Source: Actinomycetales bacterium
GTDB lineage: Bacteria > Actinomycetota > Actinomycetes > Actinomycetales > JAHECE01
Assembly: GCA_024641895.1 (NCBI GenBank)
Contig: JAHECE010000319.1
Coordinates: 1 to 31,202 of the forward strand
Direction of reading: 5' to 3'
DNA: 31,202 nt
In this document: piece after piece, positions 22,207 to 29,370 of the stretch
Position numbering within the stretch: the first letter of the stretch is position 1
Layout of the letters: the number at the start of each line of letters is the position of its first letter
Notes under the pieces: generated by a model
The model's database searches: none
Seen by the model: only the letters and a program-made list of their open reading frames with translations
Told to the model about the DNA's origin: nothing
Program-made: the position numbers and the translations under genes

Positions 22207-22377
22207 TCAGCGAGTCTCGCGGTGACCGGTCTTCGCGTTGCAGCGCGGGCAGTACTTCGCCAGCTGCAGGCGGTCGGGGTCGTTGCGGCGGTTCTTCTTG
22301 GTGATGTAGTTCCGCTCCTTGCACACCTCGCACGCGAGGGTGATCTTCGGGCGGATGTCCTGAGCCTTGCTGGCCAC
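22207..22377 (-). CDS. rpmG: 50S ribosomal protein L33 (zinc-binding form)
   Basis: A 56-residue ribosomal protein of the large subunit. The translated minus strand starts VASKAQDIRPKITLACEVC and carries four cysteines (C16, C19, C43, C46) in two CxxC pairs, so this is the zinc-ribbon (C+) paralogue. The start is GTG at 22377 with GAGGA six bases upstream. The length and the N-terminal SKAQDIRPKITLAC are standard. Zinc-free L33 paralogues can replace it under zinc starvation in actinobacteria; none is seen in this window. It lies just downstream of tRNA-Met and upstream of the HadA-like gene. Confidence 0.95.
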   Translation of the reverse strand: MASKAQDIRPKITLACEVCKERNYITKKNRRNDPDRLQLAKYCPRCNAKTGHRETR

Positions 22378-22422
22378 GAGCTGTCCTCACGTTCGCTGAG
22401 CGCGGTCAGCCGAATCAGCCGA

Positions 22423-22443
22423 CCGCTCGTGTGTCACGAGCGG
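22423..22443 (-). terminator. Hairpin abutting the tRNA-Met 3' end
   Basis: A perfect nine-bp stem (22423-22431 with 22435-22443) with a three-base loop begins at the base immediately after the tRNA-Met discriminator. It probably terminates or helps process the tRNA-Thr/tRNA-Met transcript; some readthrough into rpmG is possible because no separate rpmG promoter was recognised. Confidence 0.55.
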
Positions 22444-22517
22444 TAGCGGGGGCGGGACTCGAACCCGCGACACCACGATTATGAGCCGTGTGCTCTAACC
22501 ACCTGAGCTACCCCGCC
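22444..22517 (-). tRNA. tRNA-Met (CAT anticodon, elongator type)
   Basis: A 74-nucleotide cloverleaf on the minus strand: acceptor GGCGGGG/CCCCGCT, D arm AGCTCAGGTGGTTAGAGC, anticodon loop CTCATAA (anticodon CAT) and T arm GGGTTCGAGTCC. The first acceptor base pair is G-U rather than the C-A mismatch of initiator tRNA, so this is the elongator type. CCA is not encoded. Confidence 0.95.
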
Positions 22518-22573
22518 GCGATCACGTGGTCCGAGCCGCGCTGCAGGAGCAGGCTGCTTGGACCCATGACCAG

Positions 22574-22646
22574 AGCCCCGATAGGGAATCGAACCCTAGA
22601 CCTTCTCCTTACCATGGAGACGCTCTGCCGACTGAGCTATCGGGGC
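22574..22646 (-). tRNA. tRNA-Thr (GGT anticodon)
   Basis: A 73-nucleotide cloverleaf on the minus strand: acceptor GCCCCGA/TCGGGGC, anticodon stem TCTCC/GGAGA with loop ATGGTAA (anticodon GGT, threonine) and T arm GGGTTCGATTCC. CCA is not encoded. It lies 56 bp upstream of tRNA-Met and probably shares its transcript. Confidence 0.97.
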
Positions 22647-22656
22647 GGCGCAGACG

Positions 22657-22686
22657 AGGGTACACGCCCAGCGGCCAAGCGATGAA
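22657..22686 (-). promoter_or_regulatory. Candidate tRNA-Thr/tRNA-Met promoter
   Basis: On the minus strand TTCATC (22681-22686) and TACCCT (22657-22662) are separated by 18 bp. Transcription would begin about 22650, only a few bases before the tRNA-Thr 5' end. The -10 is good and the -35 only fair. Confidence 0.45.
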
Positions 22687-22817
22687 ATCGCGGGTCACAG
22701 GGCGGACGCGACCACCGCGCAAGCGCTCTCTCGACCTGCGCCACCGGCCGCGATCCTCCGCGTTCGGCCCGGACCGAGGCGGGCCCCGTCAGTCGCGGCG
22801 TCGACGCACCGGGTACG

Positions 22818-22854
22818 CCAACGGCCCTGCCTCGTCAGAGGTCAGGGCCGTTGG
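22818..22854 (-). terminator. Terminator of tRNA-Tyr
   Basis: Arms 22818-22833 and 22838-22854 pair over 16 bp with one bulged base around a four-base loop, five bases after the tRNA-Tyr 3' end on the minus strand. The rest of the 213-bp gap between tRNA-Thr and tRNA-Tyr shows nothing else beyond the tRNA-Thr promoter candidate. Confidence 0.75.
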
Positions 22855-22859
22855 GCCGG

Positions 22860-22941
22860 TGGCGGGTGAGGGATTCGAACCCCCGAAGCATTCCGCAACT
22901 GATTTACAGTCAGCTCCCTTTGGCCACTCGGGTAACCCGCC
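22860..22941 (-). tRNA. tRNA-Tyr (GTA anticodon)
   Basis: An 82-nucleotide class II tRNA on the minus strand: acceptor GGCGGGT/ACCCGCC, anticodon loop CTGTAAA (anticodon GTA, tyrosine), a long variable arm and T arm GGTTCGAATCC. CCA is not encoded. It has its own terminator, and a TATCCT -10-like hexamer lies 36-41 bp upstream at 22977-22982. Confidence 0.97.
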
Positions 22942-22976
22942 GTGCGTGCACCAGGGTGCGGGTGAAAGGATACCAA

Positions 22977-22982
22977 GCCTTG
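22977..22982 (-). promoter_or_regulatory. Possible -10 element for tRNA-Tyr
   Basis: TATCCT on the minus strand fits the TANNNT pattern and lies at a sensible distance from the tRNA-Tyr 5' end. The expected -35 region is GC-rich and unconvincing, so this is weak evidence. Confidence 0.35.
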
Positions 22983-23025
22983 GCGGCCGCCCGGCACGCC
23001 GGACCCCAGCACCAGGAGAGGTGAG

Positions 23026-23523
23026 ATGGCCAGCGAGTCCTCGTTCGACGTGGTCAGCAAGGTCGACCGGCAGGAGGTCGACAACGCGCTCAACCAGAGC
23101 GCGAAGGAGATCGCCCAGCGCTACGACTTCAAGGGTGTCGGCGCCTCGATCGCGTGGAGCGGCGAGAGCATCGTCCTGACCGCGAACTCGGCCGAGCGGG
23201 TTCTCGCCGTGCTGGACGTGTTCCAGACCAAGCTGATCAAGCGCGGCGTGTCCATCAAGGCGCTCGACCTCGGCGACGGCGAGCCCAAGCCCTCCGGCAA
23301 GGAGCACCGGCTCGCGGCGACCCTCAAGCAGGGCCTCTCGAGCGAGGACGCCAAGAAGGTCACCAAAGAGATCCGCGAGGCCGGCCCCAAGGGCGTCAAG
23401 ACTCAGATCACGGGCGACGAGGTCCGGGTCTCCGCCAAGAGCCGCGACGACCTCCAGGCCGTCATCGCACTACTCAAGGACGCCGACCTCGACGTCGCCC
23501 TCCAGTTCGTCAACTACCGATAG
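23026..23523 (+). CDS. yajQ: YajQ family nucleotide-binding protein
   Basis: A 165-residue cytosolic protein of the YajQ/DUF520 family. It opens with the signature SSFDVVSKVDRQEVDNALNQ and includes QRYDFKGVGASI and KRGVSIKALDLGDGEPK; it ends DVALQFVNYR, full length. Family members bind nucleotides or RNA, and a Xanthomonas homologue binds cyclic di-GMP; which applies here is unknown. The start is ATG at 23026, with AGGAGAGG just upstream. It is the only gene on the plus strand between 22378 and the window end, divergent from tRNA-Tyr and convergent with htpX. Confidence 0.93.
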   Translation: MASESSFDVVSKVDRQEVDNALNQSAKEIAQRYDFKGVGASIAWSGESIVLTANSAERVLAVLDVFQTKLIKRGVSIKALDLGDGEPKPSGKEHRLAATLKQGLSSEDAKKVTKEIREAGPKGVKTQITGDEVRVSAKSRDDLQAVIALLKDADLDVALQFVNYR

Positions 23524-23766
23524 CAGCCTCGGCTCGCTCGCGTCGACGTCGGCCTGCGAGACCTGCGAACCGGGGCCGCCCGCGCACGCCGACACCCCAA
23601 CAACGCAGAACTCCAGGCCCTTCGGGCGCGAGTGCTGCGAAGCCTGGACATCCAGGACTCGTTGCGGCCTCGCGGCCGGGTCGTCGCATGTGAACGTGTC
23701 GTCGGGCCCGCCCCGGTCGCTGGCCCTCGGTATCGGCGGAACACGGGAGCCCGACGCCGTCGCCTG

Positions 23767-23802
23767 GGTCAACGACCCGACGTTACGGTCGGGTCGTTGA
23801 CC
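23767..23802. terminator. Bidirectional terminator between yajQ and htpX
   Basis: A perfect 15-bp stem (23767-23781 with 23788-23802) with a six-base loop lies between the convergent yajQ and htpX genes, 15 bp from the htpX stop. The remaining part of the 294-bp gap (23524-23817) shows no supported gene. Confidence 0.8.
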
Positions 23803-23817
23803 GGCGCACGCCCGAGA

Positions 23818-24705
23818 TCAGGGCCCCGGGCGGTAGGTCTGGCCGGCCAGCGCCTCGAGCCGGGCGATCCGCTGGTCCATGGGCGGGTGCGTGGCGAACA
23901 GCTTCGCCATGCCGGCGCCGCGGAACGGGTTGGCGATCATGAGGTGCGAGACGTTCTCGAGCTGGACCGTCTGCGGGAGCGGCCGTGCCGCAGCTCCCCG
24001 CTCGAGCTTGCGCAGCGCGGAAGCGAGTGCCAACGGGTCGCCGGTGAGCCGAGATCCGTCCTCGTCGGCGTCGTACTCCCGGGTCCGGCTGATGGCCAGC
24101 TGGATGAGGCTCGCCGCGAGCGGCGCGAGGAACGCGGTCGCGAGCATGGCGACGGGGTTCCCGTTCTCGCGGTTGCCGCCACCGAAGAACAGCAGGAACT
24201 GCGCCAGGGACGTGATCACTCCGGCCACCGCCGCCGCGACGGACGAGGTGAGGATGTCCCGGTTGTAGACGTGCATCAGCTCGTGGCCGAGCACGCCCCG
24301 CAATTCACGCTCATTGAGCAGGTTCAGGATGCCCTCGGTGACGCACACCGCGGCATTGCGCGGGTCGCGGCCCGTGGCGAAGGCGTTCGGCGCGGCGGTC
24401 GGCGAGATGTAGAGCCGCGGCATCGGCTGCCGGGCAGCCGTGGAGAGCTCGCGGACGATGCGATAGATCCCGGGCGCCTCCGCCTCGCTGATCGGCCTCG
24501 CCTGCATCGCCCGGATCGCGATCTTGTCCGAGTTCCAGTAGCCGTAGGCCGTCATGAGGAGCCCGAGGCCCGCGAACAGGAACAGGAACGACGACCGCCC
24601 CGTGCCGCTCGAGACGAGGGCGCCGATGCCCAGCACCATCGCCCACATGACGCCGAGCAGCGCTGCAGTCTTGAGCCCGTTGAAGTGGTGACGGTGCGGG
24701 TACAT
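23818..24705 (-). CDS. htpX: Membrane zinc metalloprotease HtpX
   Basis: HtpX is a membrane-bound M48 peptidase in the quality control of membrane proteins. The 295-residue product has two N-terminal transmembrane helices (about residues 12-33 and 38-55), the zinc site HELMH (H141, E142, H145) within LGHELMHVYNRD, two further hydrophobic segments (about 153-174 and 185-205) and the third zinc ligand E210 in SRTREYDADEDG. The start is ATG at 24705 (MYPHRHHFNG), matching family N-termini; a longer in-frame reading to 24750 is Pro-rich and unlikely. The ribosome binding site (GGAG) is rather far away. It follows fprA by 117 bp, a stretch holding an imperfect repeat of about 16 bp. Confidence 0.95.
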   Translation of the reverse strand: MYPHRHHFNGLKTAALLGVMWAMVLGIGALVSSGTGRSSFLFLFAGLGLLMTAYGYWNSDKIAIRAMQARPISEAEAPGIYRIVRELSTAARQPMPRLYISPTAAPNAFATGRDPRNAAVCVTEGILNLLNERELRGVLGHELMHVYNRDILTSSVAAAVAGVITSLAQFLLFFGGGNRENGNPVAMLATAFLAPLAASLIQLAISRTREYDADEDGSRLTGDPLALASALRKLERGAAARPLPQTVQLENVSHLMIANPFRGAGMAKLFATHPPMDQRIARLEALAGQTYRPGP

Positions 24706-24822
24706 GTCTGTCGGGTCTCCAGGAGGTTCGCGCGGGCAACCGCCCGGCACAGGAGCAACGCCTGGGACGGCGTGCGCGTTCCGGCGGCGCTGCGCGTTGC
24801 AGGCGGCGCGTTCCCGGCGGCG

Positions 24823-26178
24823 TCAGCCGCGGGAGATCTCGGTCATCTCGTCGCGAGGGACCACCTTCACCCGAGCGCGACCCTGCGCCTGCCCCAGGGA
24901 CTGCTCGTAGGCGTCGAGGAGCTCCCAGCCCTCCCACGAGGTATACGGCACACCGGCGCCCCGGAGCAGGTCGATGATCGCCTGCGGGTCGCGCTCGGGC
25001 GCCGTCGGCAGGACGCCGGCGTCGACGTCCTCGGCGAGGTGGCGGATGGTCTCGGAGGCGTCGGACTTCGTGTGGCCGATGAGGCCGACGGGCCCCCGCT
25101 TGATCCAGCCGGTCGCGTAGATGCCGGCGACTGGACGGCCGTCGAGGTCGACGACGCGGCCCTCCTCGTTCGGGATGACGCCGCGGACATCGTCGAACGG
25201 GATGTCCACCAGGGGCGACCCGAAGTAGCCGACGGCGCGGTAGACGGCCTGGACGTCCCAGTCGTGGAACTCCCCTGTGCCCGAGGTCGTGCCGTCACCG
25301 TTGAGCGCGGTGCGCTCCGTCCGAACCCCCTGCACGTGGTCCTCCCCCGTCACTGCCACGGGCCGGTGCAGGAAGTGCAGGTGGATGCGCCGGGAGGCGG
25401 TGAGCTCCTCGGGCTCGCGCAGGGTCCAGTCGGTGAGGGTCTTGACCACCTGCTTGGTCTGGTTGGACGAGCGGATCGCCTCCATCGAGCCCTCGTCGAA
25501 CTCGAAGTCCTCGGGGTAGACGACGATGTCGACGTCCGGCACGTGGCCGAGCTCGCGCAGCTCCAGCGGGGAGAACTTCACCTGGGCGGGGCCGCGACGG
25601 GCGAAGATGTGGACGTCCGTGACCGGGTTCCGCTGCAGGATCTCGTAGACGTTCGGCGGGATCTCCGTCGGCAGGAGGTCCTCCGGGTGCTTGGTGAGCA
25701 TCCGCGCGACGTCGAGCGCCACGTTGCCGGCGCCGAAGACCGCGACCTGGGTGGCCTCGAGCGGCCAGGTGCGAGGCACGTCAGGGTGCCCGTCGTACCA
25801 AGAGACGAAGTCGGCCGCGCCGAAGCTGCCCGGCCGGTCGATACCGGGGATCGGCAGGGCGGCGTCACGGATCGAGCCCGTCGAGAAGATCACGGCGTCG
25901 TAGTACTGGCGCAGGTCGTCGAGCTTGAGATCGACGCCGTACTCCACGTTGCCCAGGAGCCGGATGTCCCCGCGCTGCAGCACTTTGTGCAGGGCGACGA
26001 TGATCTGCTTGATCCGCGGGTGGTCGGGCGCGACGCCATAGCGGACCAGGCCGAACGGGGCCGGCAGCCGCTCGAACAGGTCGATGCTCACGTCGATGCC
26101 GGTCTTGGACAGGATGTCGGCCGCATAGATGCCGGCGGGACCGGCTCCGACGATCGCGACGCGCAGGGGGGTGCTCAC
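24823..26178 (-). CDS. fprA: Ferredoxin/adrenodoxin-type NADP+ reductase (FprA-like)
   Basis: A 451-residue flavoenzyme of the adrenodoxin-reductase type, like mycobacterial FprA, passing electrons between NADPH and ferredoxins. The FAD Rossmann motif VGAGPAGIYAADIL is at residues 10-23, PFGLVRYGVAPDHPRIK follows, the NADP-binding GAGNVALDVARML lies near residue 150, and the signature GWIKRGPVGLIGHTKSDA comes late. The start is GTG at 26178, just before the FAD motif as in homologues; the upstream in-frame extension to 26397 is not family-like. An AGAGG site is about ten bases away. A TACACT hexamer at 26256-26261 may be a -10 but its -35 is poor. The partner ferredoxin and P450s are not in this window. 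Confidence 0.93.
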   Translation of the reverse strand: MSTPLRVAIVGAGPAGIYAADILSKTGIDVSIDLFERLPAPFGLVRYGVAPDHPRIKQIIVALHKVLQRGDIRLLGNVEYGVDLKLDDLRQYYDAVIFSTGSIRDAALPIPGIDRPGSFGAADFVSWYDGHPDVPRTWPLEATQVAVFGAGNVALDVARMLTKHPEDLLPTEIPPNVYEILQRNPVTDVHIFARRGPAQVKFSPLELRELGHVPDVDIVVYPEDFEFDEGSMEAIRSSNQTKQVVKTLTDWTLREPEELTASRRIHLHFLHRPVAVTGEDHVQGVRTERTALNGDGTTSGTGEFHDWDVQAVYRAVGYFGSPLVDIPFDDVRGVIPNEEGRVVDLDGRPVAGIYATGWIKRGPVGLIGHTKSDASETIRHLAEDVDAGVLPTAPERDPQAIIDLLRGAGVPYTSWEGWELLDAYEQSLGQAQGRARVKVVPRDEMTEISRG

Positions 26179-26281
26179 GCCTGGGGGTACCTCTCGTCGT
26201 GTCATGCATGCGCACGCGGCCGAGAGGCCGCGCAGCGCCACGGGAATCGCCATCCAGTGTACGGCGAGGGCGCGCAGGTCC

Positions 26282-26734
26282 CTAGATGAGACGAGCGGGG
26301 TCCACATGGTGATCGAGCGGCTCGCACACGACCACCGGGATCTCCCGCTCCGTGCGGTCCTGGTAGCGGGCATACCCGCCGTACAGGGCCACGGCACGCG
26401 GCCACAGCACCGCTCGCTCGACCGGGGTCGCGATCCGGGCGCGCATCGGGATCGCCTCGGCGCCGCGCTGGATGGTCACGTGCGGCTCTGCGACGAGGTT
26501 GAGGTACCAGTCGGGATGGCGTGCGGCGCCGCCGTTCGACGCGATCAGGACCAGGACGTCGCCGTCGACCAGGACCGAGAGCGGCGTCGTGCGCTGCGCG
26601 CCGGACCTGCGGCCGGTGGTGGTGAGCAGGACCTGCTCGACCTGGCCGAGGCGTCGACCGATGCGCCCGCGGCTCACCCGGTAGAGATGCGCGTGGACCT
26701 GGGTGACGAATCGTTGGGCAAGGCCGGCGCTCAT
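26282..26734 (-). CDS. Ddn-like nitroreductase family protein (probable F420H2-dependent)
   Basis: A 150-residue split-beta-barrel protein of the deazaflavin-dependent (Ddn/DUF385) family. The diagnostic stretch is present: LLTTTGRRSGAQRTTPL (about residues 36-52), then VLIASNGGAARHPDWYLNL and the TIQRG segment. Family members use coenzyme F420 to reduce quinones or nitroimidazoles; the substrate here is not known, and quinone reduction is only a family-based guess supported by the neighbouring prenyl synthase and complex I genes. The start is ATG at 26734 (MSAGLAQRF); ATG 26764 is an in-frame alternative. The ribosome binding site is weak. It lies 57 bp after the polyprenyl synthase gene on the same strand. 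Confidence 0.82.
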   Translation of the reverse strand: MSAGLAQRFVTQVHAHLYRVSRGRIGRRLGQVEQVLLTTTGRRSGAQRTTPLSVLVDGDVLVLIASNGGAARHPDWYLNLVAEPHVTIQRGAEAIPMRARIATPVERAVLWPRAVALYGGYARYQDRTEREIPVVVCEPLDHHVDPARLI

Positions 26735-26791
26735 GGCCGCACCGTCGCACGTGGGCCGAGCCACGGCGTAGTCGGCATCACCGCGGCCGGC

Positions 26792-27796
26792 TCAGGTCGC
26801 CCGGTCGACCAGTGCCGCGGCCAGCGCGACCAGGGAGTCCTTGACGTCGCCGTCGGGGAGGCCGGCGATCTCGTCGACCGCTTCGCGGGCGAGAGCGCTT
26901 GCACGCTCCCGGGTCTCGTCGAGGACCGGGTGCCCGCGCAGGCCGGCGACGGCTGCCGCGAGCGCCTCCTCGGTCGAGAGGTCCGCGTCCAGCTGAGCCA
27001 CCAGGGCCCGGTCCCGATCCGTGCCGTCGGGCCCGGCGGCACGGGCGCGCAGGAGCAGCACGGGCATCGTGGGGACCCGCTCGCGCAGGTCCGTGCCCGG
27101 CGTCTTGCCCGACTGCCCACCGTCGGAGGCGAGGTCGAGGACGTCGTCCGCGAGCTGGAAGGCCACGCCGACCTTGTGCCCGTACGCCGCGACCATCTCC
27201 GTCTGCTCCGGCGTCGAGCCCGCGAACATCGCGCCGTAGCGGGCTGCGGTGGAGATCAGCGAGGCCGTCTTGTCGGCCAGCACGCCCAGGTAGTGCTCCA
27301 GGGGGTCAGCGCCGTCGTCCGGCCCGACGGTCTCGTGCAGCTGACCGAGGCAGAGCCGCTCGAAGGTCTCGGCCTGGATCCTGACGGCGACAGGCCCGAG
27401 GTCCGCCACGAGCCGGGAGGCGCGGGCGAACAGCACGTCCCCCGTGATGATGGCGACCGAGTTGCCCCAGACCTCGTGCGCGGCGGGCATGCCTCTGCGC
27501 AGGGGCGCGGAGTCCATGACGTCGTCGTGGTACAGCGAGGCGAGGTGAGTCAGCTCGACCGCGACGGCCGCTTTGACCACCGCCTCGTCCGTCCCCGAGC
27601 CGAGCTGCGCGGCAAGGAGCGTCAGGGCGGGCCGCAGACGCTTGCCACCGGCCTCGACCAGGTGCCGGGAGGTGGCGTCGACGAGGGGGTCGGCGTGGCT
27701 GACCGCCTCGTGCAGCGCGGTCTCCACACGTTCGAGCCCCTGGGCGAGCGCCGCCTCGAGGACGGGTCCGCGCACGGGGAAGGCCGGGGAGGTCAC
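26792..27796 (-). CDS. Trans-polyprenyl diphosphate synthase (probable menaquinone side chain)
   Basis: A 334-residue all-trans prenyltransferase that condenses isopentenyl diphosphate units onto an allylic primer. Both aspartate-rich motifs are intact: HDDVMD (D91, D92, D95) and ADDVLD (D217, D218, D221), with GGKRLRP at residues 50-56. The residue five positions before the first motif is Ala, small, which in this family allows long chains. The start is GTG at 27796, overlapping the nuoN stop as GTGA with no separate ribosome binding site, so it is translated as the tail of the complex I operon. That position, conserved in actinobacteria, suggests it makes the isoprenoid tail of menaquinone, the electron acceptor of complex I. 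Confidence 0.9.
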   Translation of the reverse strand: MTSPAFPVRGPVLEAALAQGLERVETALHEAVSHADPLVDATSRHLVEAGGKRLRPALTLLAAQLGSGTDEAVVKAAVAVELTHLASLYHDDVMDSAPLRRGMPAAHEVWGNSVAIITGDVLFARASRLVADLGPVAVRIQAETFERLCLGQLHETVGPDDGADPLEHYLGVLADKTASLISTAARYGAMFAGSTPEQTEMVAAYGHKVGVAFQLADDVLDLASDGGQSGKTPGTDLRERVPTMPVLLLRARAAGPDGTDRDRALVAQLDADLSTEEALAAAVAGLRGHPVLDETRERASALAREAVDEIAGLPDGDVKDSLVALAAALVDRAT

Positions 27797-29370
27797 GGAA
27801 GGAATCTAGCCGCCTCGGTCACCAGGTCGAGAACCGGACCGGGAACGACCCCCAGGAAGACGGTTCCCGCCGCGGCGACGCCGATCGCGACGGCCGAGAG
27901 GCCCTGCGAGGTCACGACCGTGGTCTGCTCACCCTCGGGCGCCGTGAAGAACATCAGGACGACCAGCCGGACGTAGAAGAAGGCGGCGGCCGCGCTCGCG
28001 AGGACGCCGATGACGACCAGCGCCATCTCGTCGCCGGCAGCCGCCGCCGAGAACACCGAGAACTTGCCGATGAAACCAGACGTGAGCGGGATGCCGGCGA
28101 AGGACAGGAGGAACAGCGTCATCGCGACGGCGAGCCCAGGATTGCGCCGGCCCAGGCCGGCCCACTGCCCGATGTGCGTGGCCTCGCCGACGATGTTGCC
28201 TTCGGCGTCGCGCTCCCGGACGAGGGTCACGACCCCGAAGGCGCCGAGCGTCGCGAGGCCGTAGGCCAGCATGTAGAACAGCACCCCGGAGACGCCCGCC
28301 TGCGTGAAGGAGAACAGGCCGGTCAGGGCGAAGCCGGCGTGGGCGATGGAGGAGTAGGCGAGCATCCGCTTGATGTCCGTCTGGCTCATCGCCACGGCTG
28401 TCCCGACGACGATCGTCACGACCGCCACGCCCCAGAGGACCGGGCGCAGGTCCCATTGAAGCCCCGGTCCCACCACGTAGACCAGGCGGAGCAACGCGCC
28501 GAAGGCTGCGACCTTGGTGCAGGCGGCCATGAAGCCGGTGATCGGCGTCGGAGCGCCCTGGTAGACGTCCGGGACCCAGGCGTGGAACGGCGCAGCGCCG
28601 ATCTTGAAGAGCATGCCGATCAGCACGAAGAGCAGGCCGGCGTCGAGAAGCGCGTCCATCCCGGTGATGTTGGGGATCGAGTCCGCGATCACCGTGAGGG
28701 AGACGGAGCCCGCGAACCCGTAGAGCAGGGCCGTGCCGAAGATGAAGAAGGCAGAAGCGAAGGCCCCGAGCAGGAAGTACTTCAGCGAGGCCTCTTGCGA
28801 CAGGAGCCGGCGGCGGCGCGCGAGGCCGGACAGGATGTAGAGCGGCAGGGAGAGGACCTCGAGGCCGATGAGCATCGTCAGCAGGTCCCCGGCCGCGGGA
28901 AGCACGAGCATCCCTGTCAACGAGAAGAGCACGAGGGGGTAGACCTCGGTCTGCACGAGCCCGGCCCGCAGGACCTGGTCCTCGTAGGGCGAGCCCGGCA
29001 CCGCTGCGGCCTGCGGCGCGAAGGCGTCCTCCTGCGCCCCCGTCCGGTCTGCGATCACCAGCAGAGCGATGAAGCCGAGCGCGGCGAGAACGCCTTGCAG
29101 GACCAGCGCGGGGCCGTCCTCGATGATCGCGCCACCAGCGATCGGCCGACCGCCGACGGCCCCGGCCCGACCGATCTGTTCGACGTACAGCAGCACGACG
29201 GCCCCGAACGAGCCGAGGGTCGCGACCAGGGCGAGCGTGATCTGGGCGCTGCGCCGGTGCGCAGCCGGCAGGAAGGCCTCGAACAGCATCCCGAGAACCG
29301 CCGCCCCGAGCATGATCACGAGCGGGCTCAGACCGACCCAGTCGATCGCAGCCGGGGAGAAGCCGGTCAC
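27793..29370 (-). CDS. nuoN: NADH-quinone oxidoreductase subunit N
   Basis: One of three antiporter-like membrane subunits of complex I, which pump protons as NADH reduces menaquinone. The 525-residue product has about fourteen hydrophobic segments. Conserved parts are LLTMLIGLEVLSLPLYIL, GAFASAFFIFGTALLYGF, IGAAPFHAWVPDVYQGAPTP (with the key Lys-containing loop just before) and KRMLAYSSIAHAGF. The start is GTG at 29370, overlapping the proper nuoM stop by four bases (GTGA). Its own stop overlaps the prenyl synthase start in the same way. It is a member of the nuoL-nuoM-nuoN series, intact here. Confidence 0.95.
   Translation of the reverse strand: MTGFSPAAIDWVGLSPLVIMLGAAVLGMLFEAFLPAAHRRSAQITLALVATLGSFGAVVLLYVEQIGRAGAVGGRPIAGGAIIEDGPALVLQGVLAALGFIALLVIADRTGAQEDAFAPQAAAVPGSPYEDQVLRAGLVQTEVYPLVLFSLTGMLVLPAAGDLLTMLIGLEVLSLPLYILSGLARRRRLLSQEASLKYFLLGAFASAFFIFGTALLYGFAGSVSLTVIADSIPNITGMDALLDAGLLFVLIGMLFKIGAAPFHAWVPDVYQGAPTPITGFMAACTKVAAFGALLRLVYVVGPGLQWDLRPVLWGVAVVTIVVGTAVAMSQTDIKRMLAYSSIAHAGFALTGLFSFTQAGVSGVLFYMLAYGLATLGAFGVVTLVRERDAEGNIVGEATHIGQWAGLGRRNPGLAVAMTLFLLSFAGIPLTSGFIGKFSVFSAAAAGDEMALVVIGVLASAAAAFFYVRLVVLMFFTAPEGEQTTVVTSQGLSAVAIGVAAAGTVFLGVVPGPVLDLVTEAARFLP

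Noticed and set aside
23470..23772. Peptide with a RPKGLEFCVVG stretch resembling the UvrD-helicase KGLEF motif, antisense after yajQ
   Set aside because: The match is about eight residues with no other helicase motif nearby, and the frame overlaps yajQ; probably chance.
24774..24822. Imperfect direct repeat (gcgcgttccggcggcg and a copy with one extra c) before htpX
   Set aside because: Only two copies of GC-rich simple sequence; no sign of a mobile element or regulatory array.
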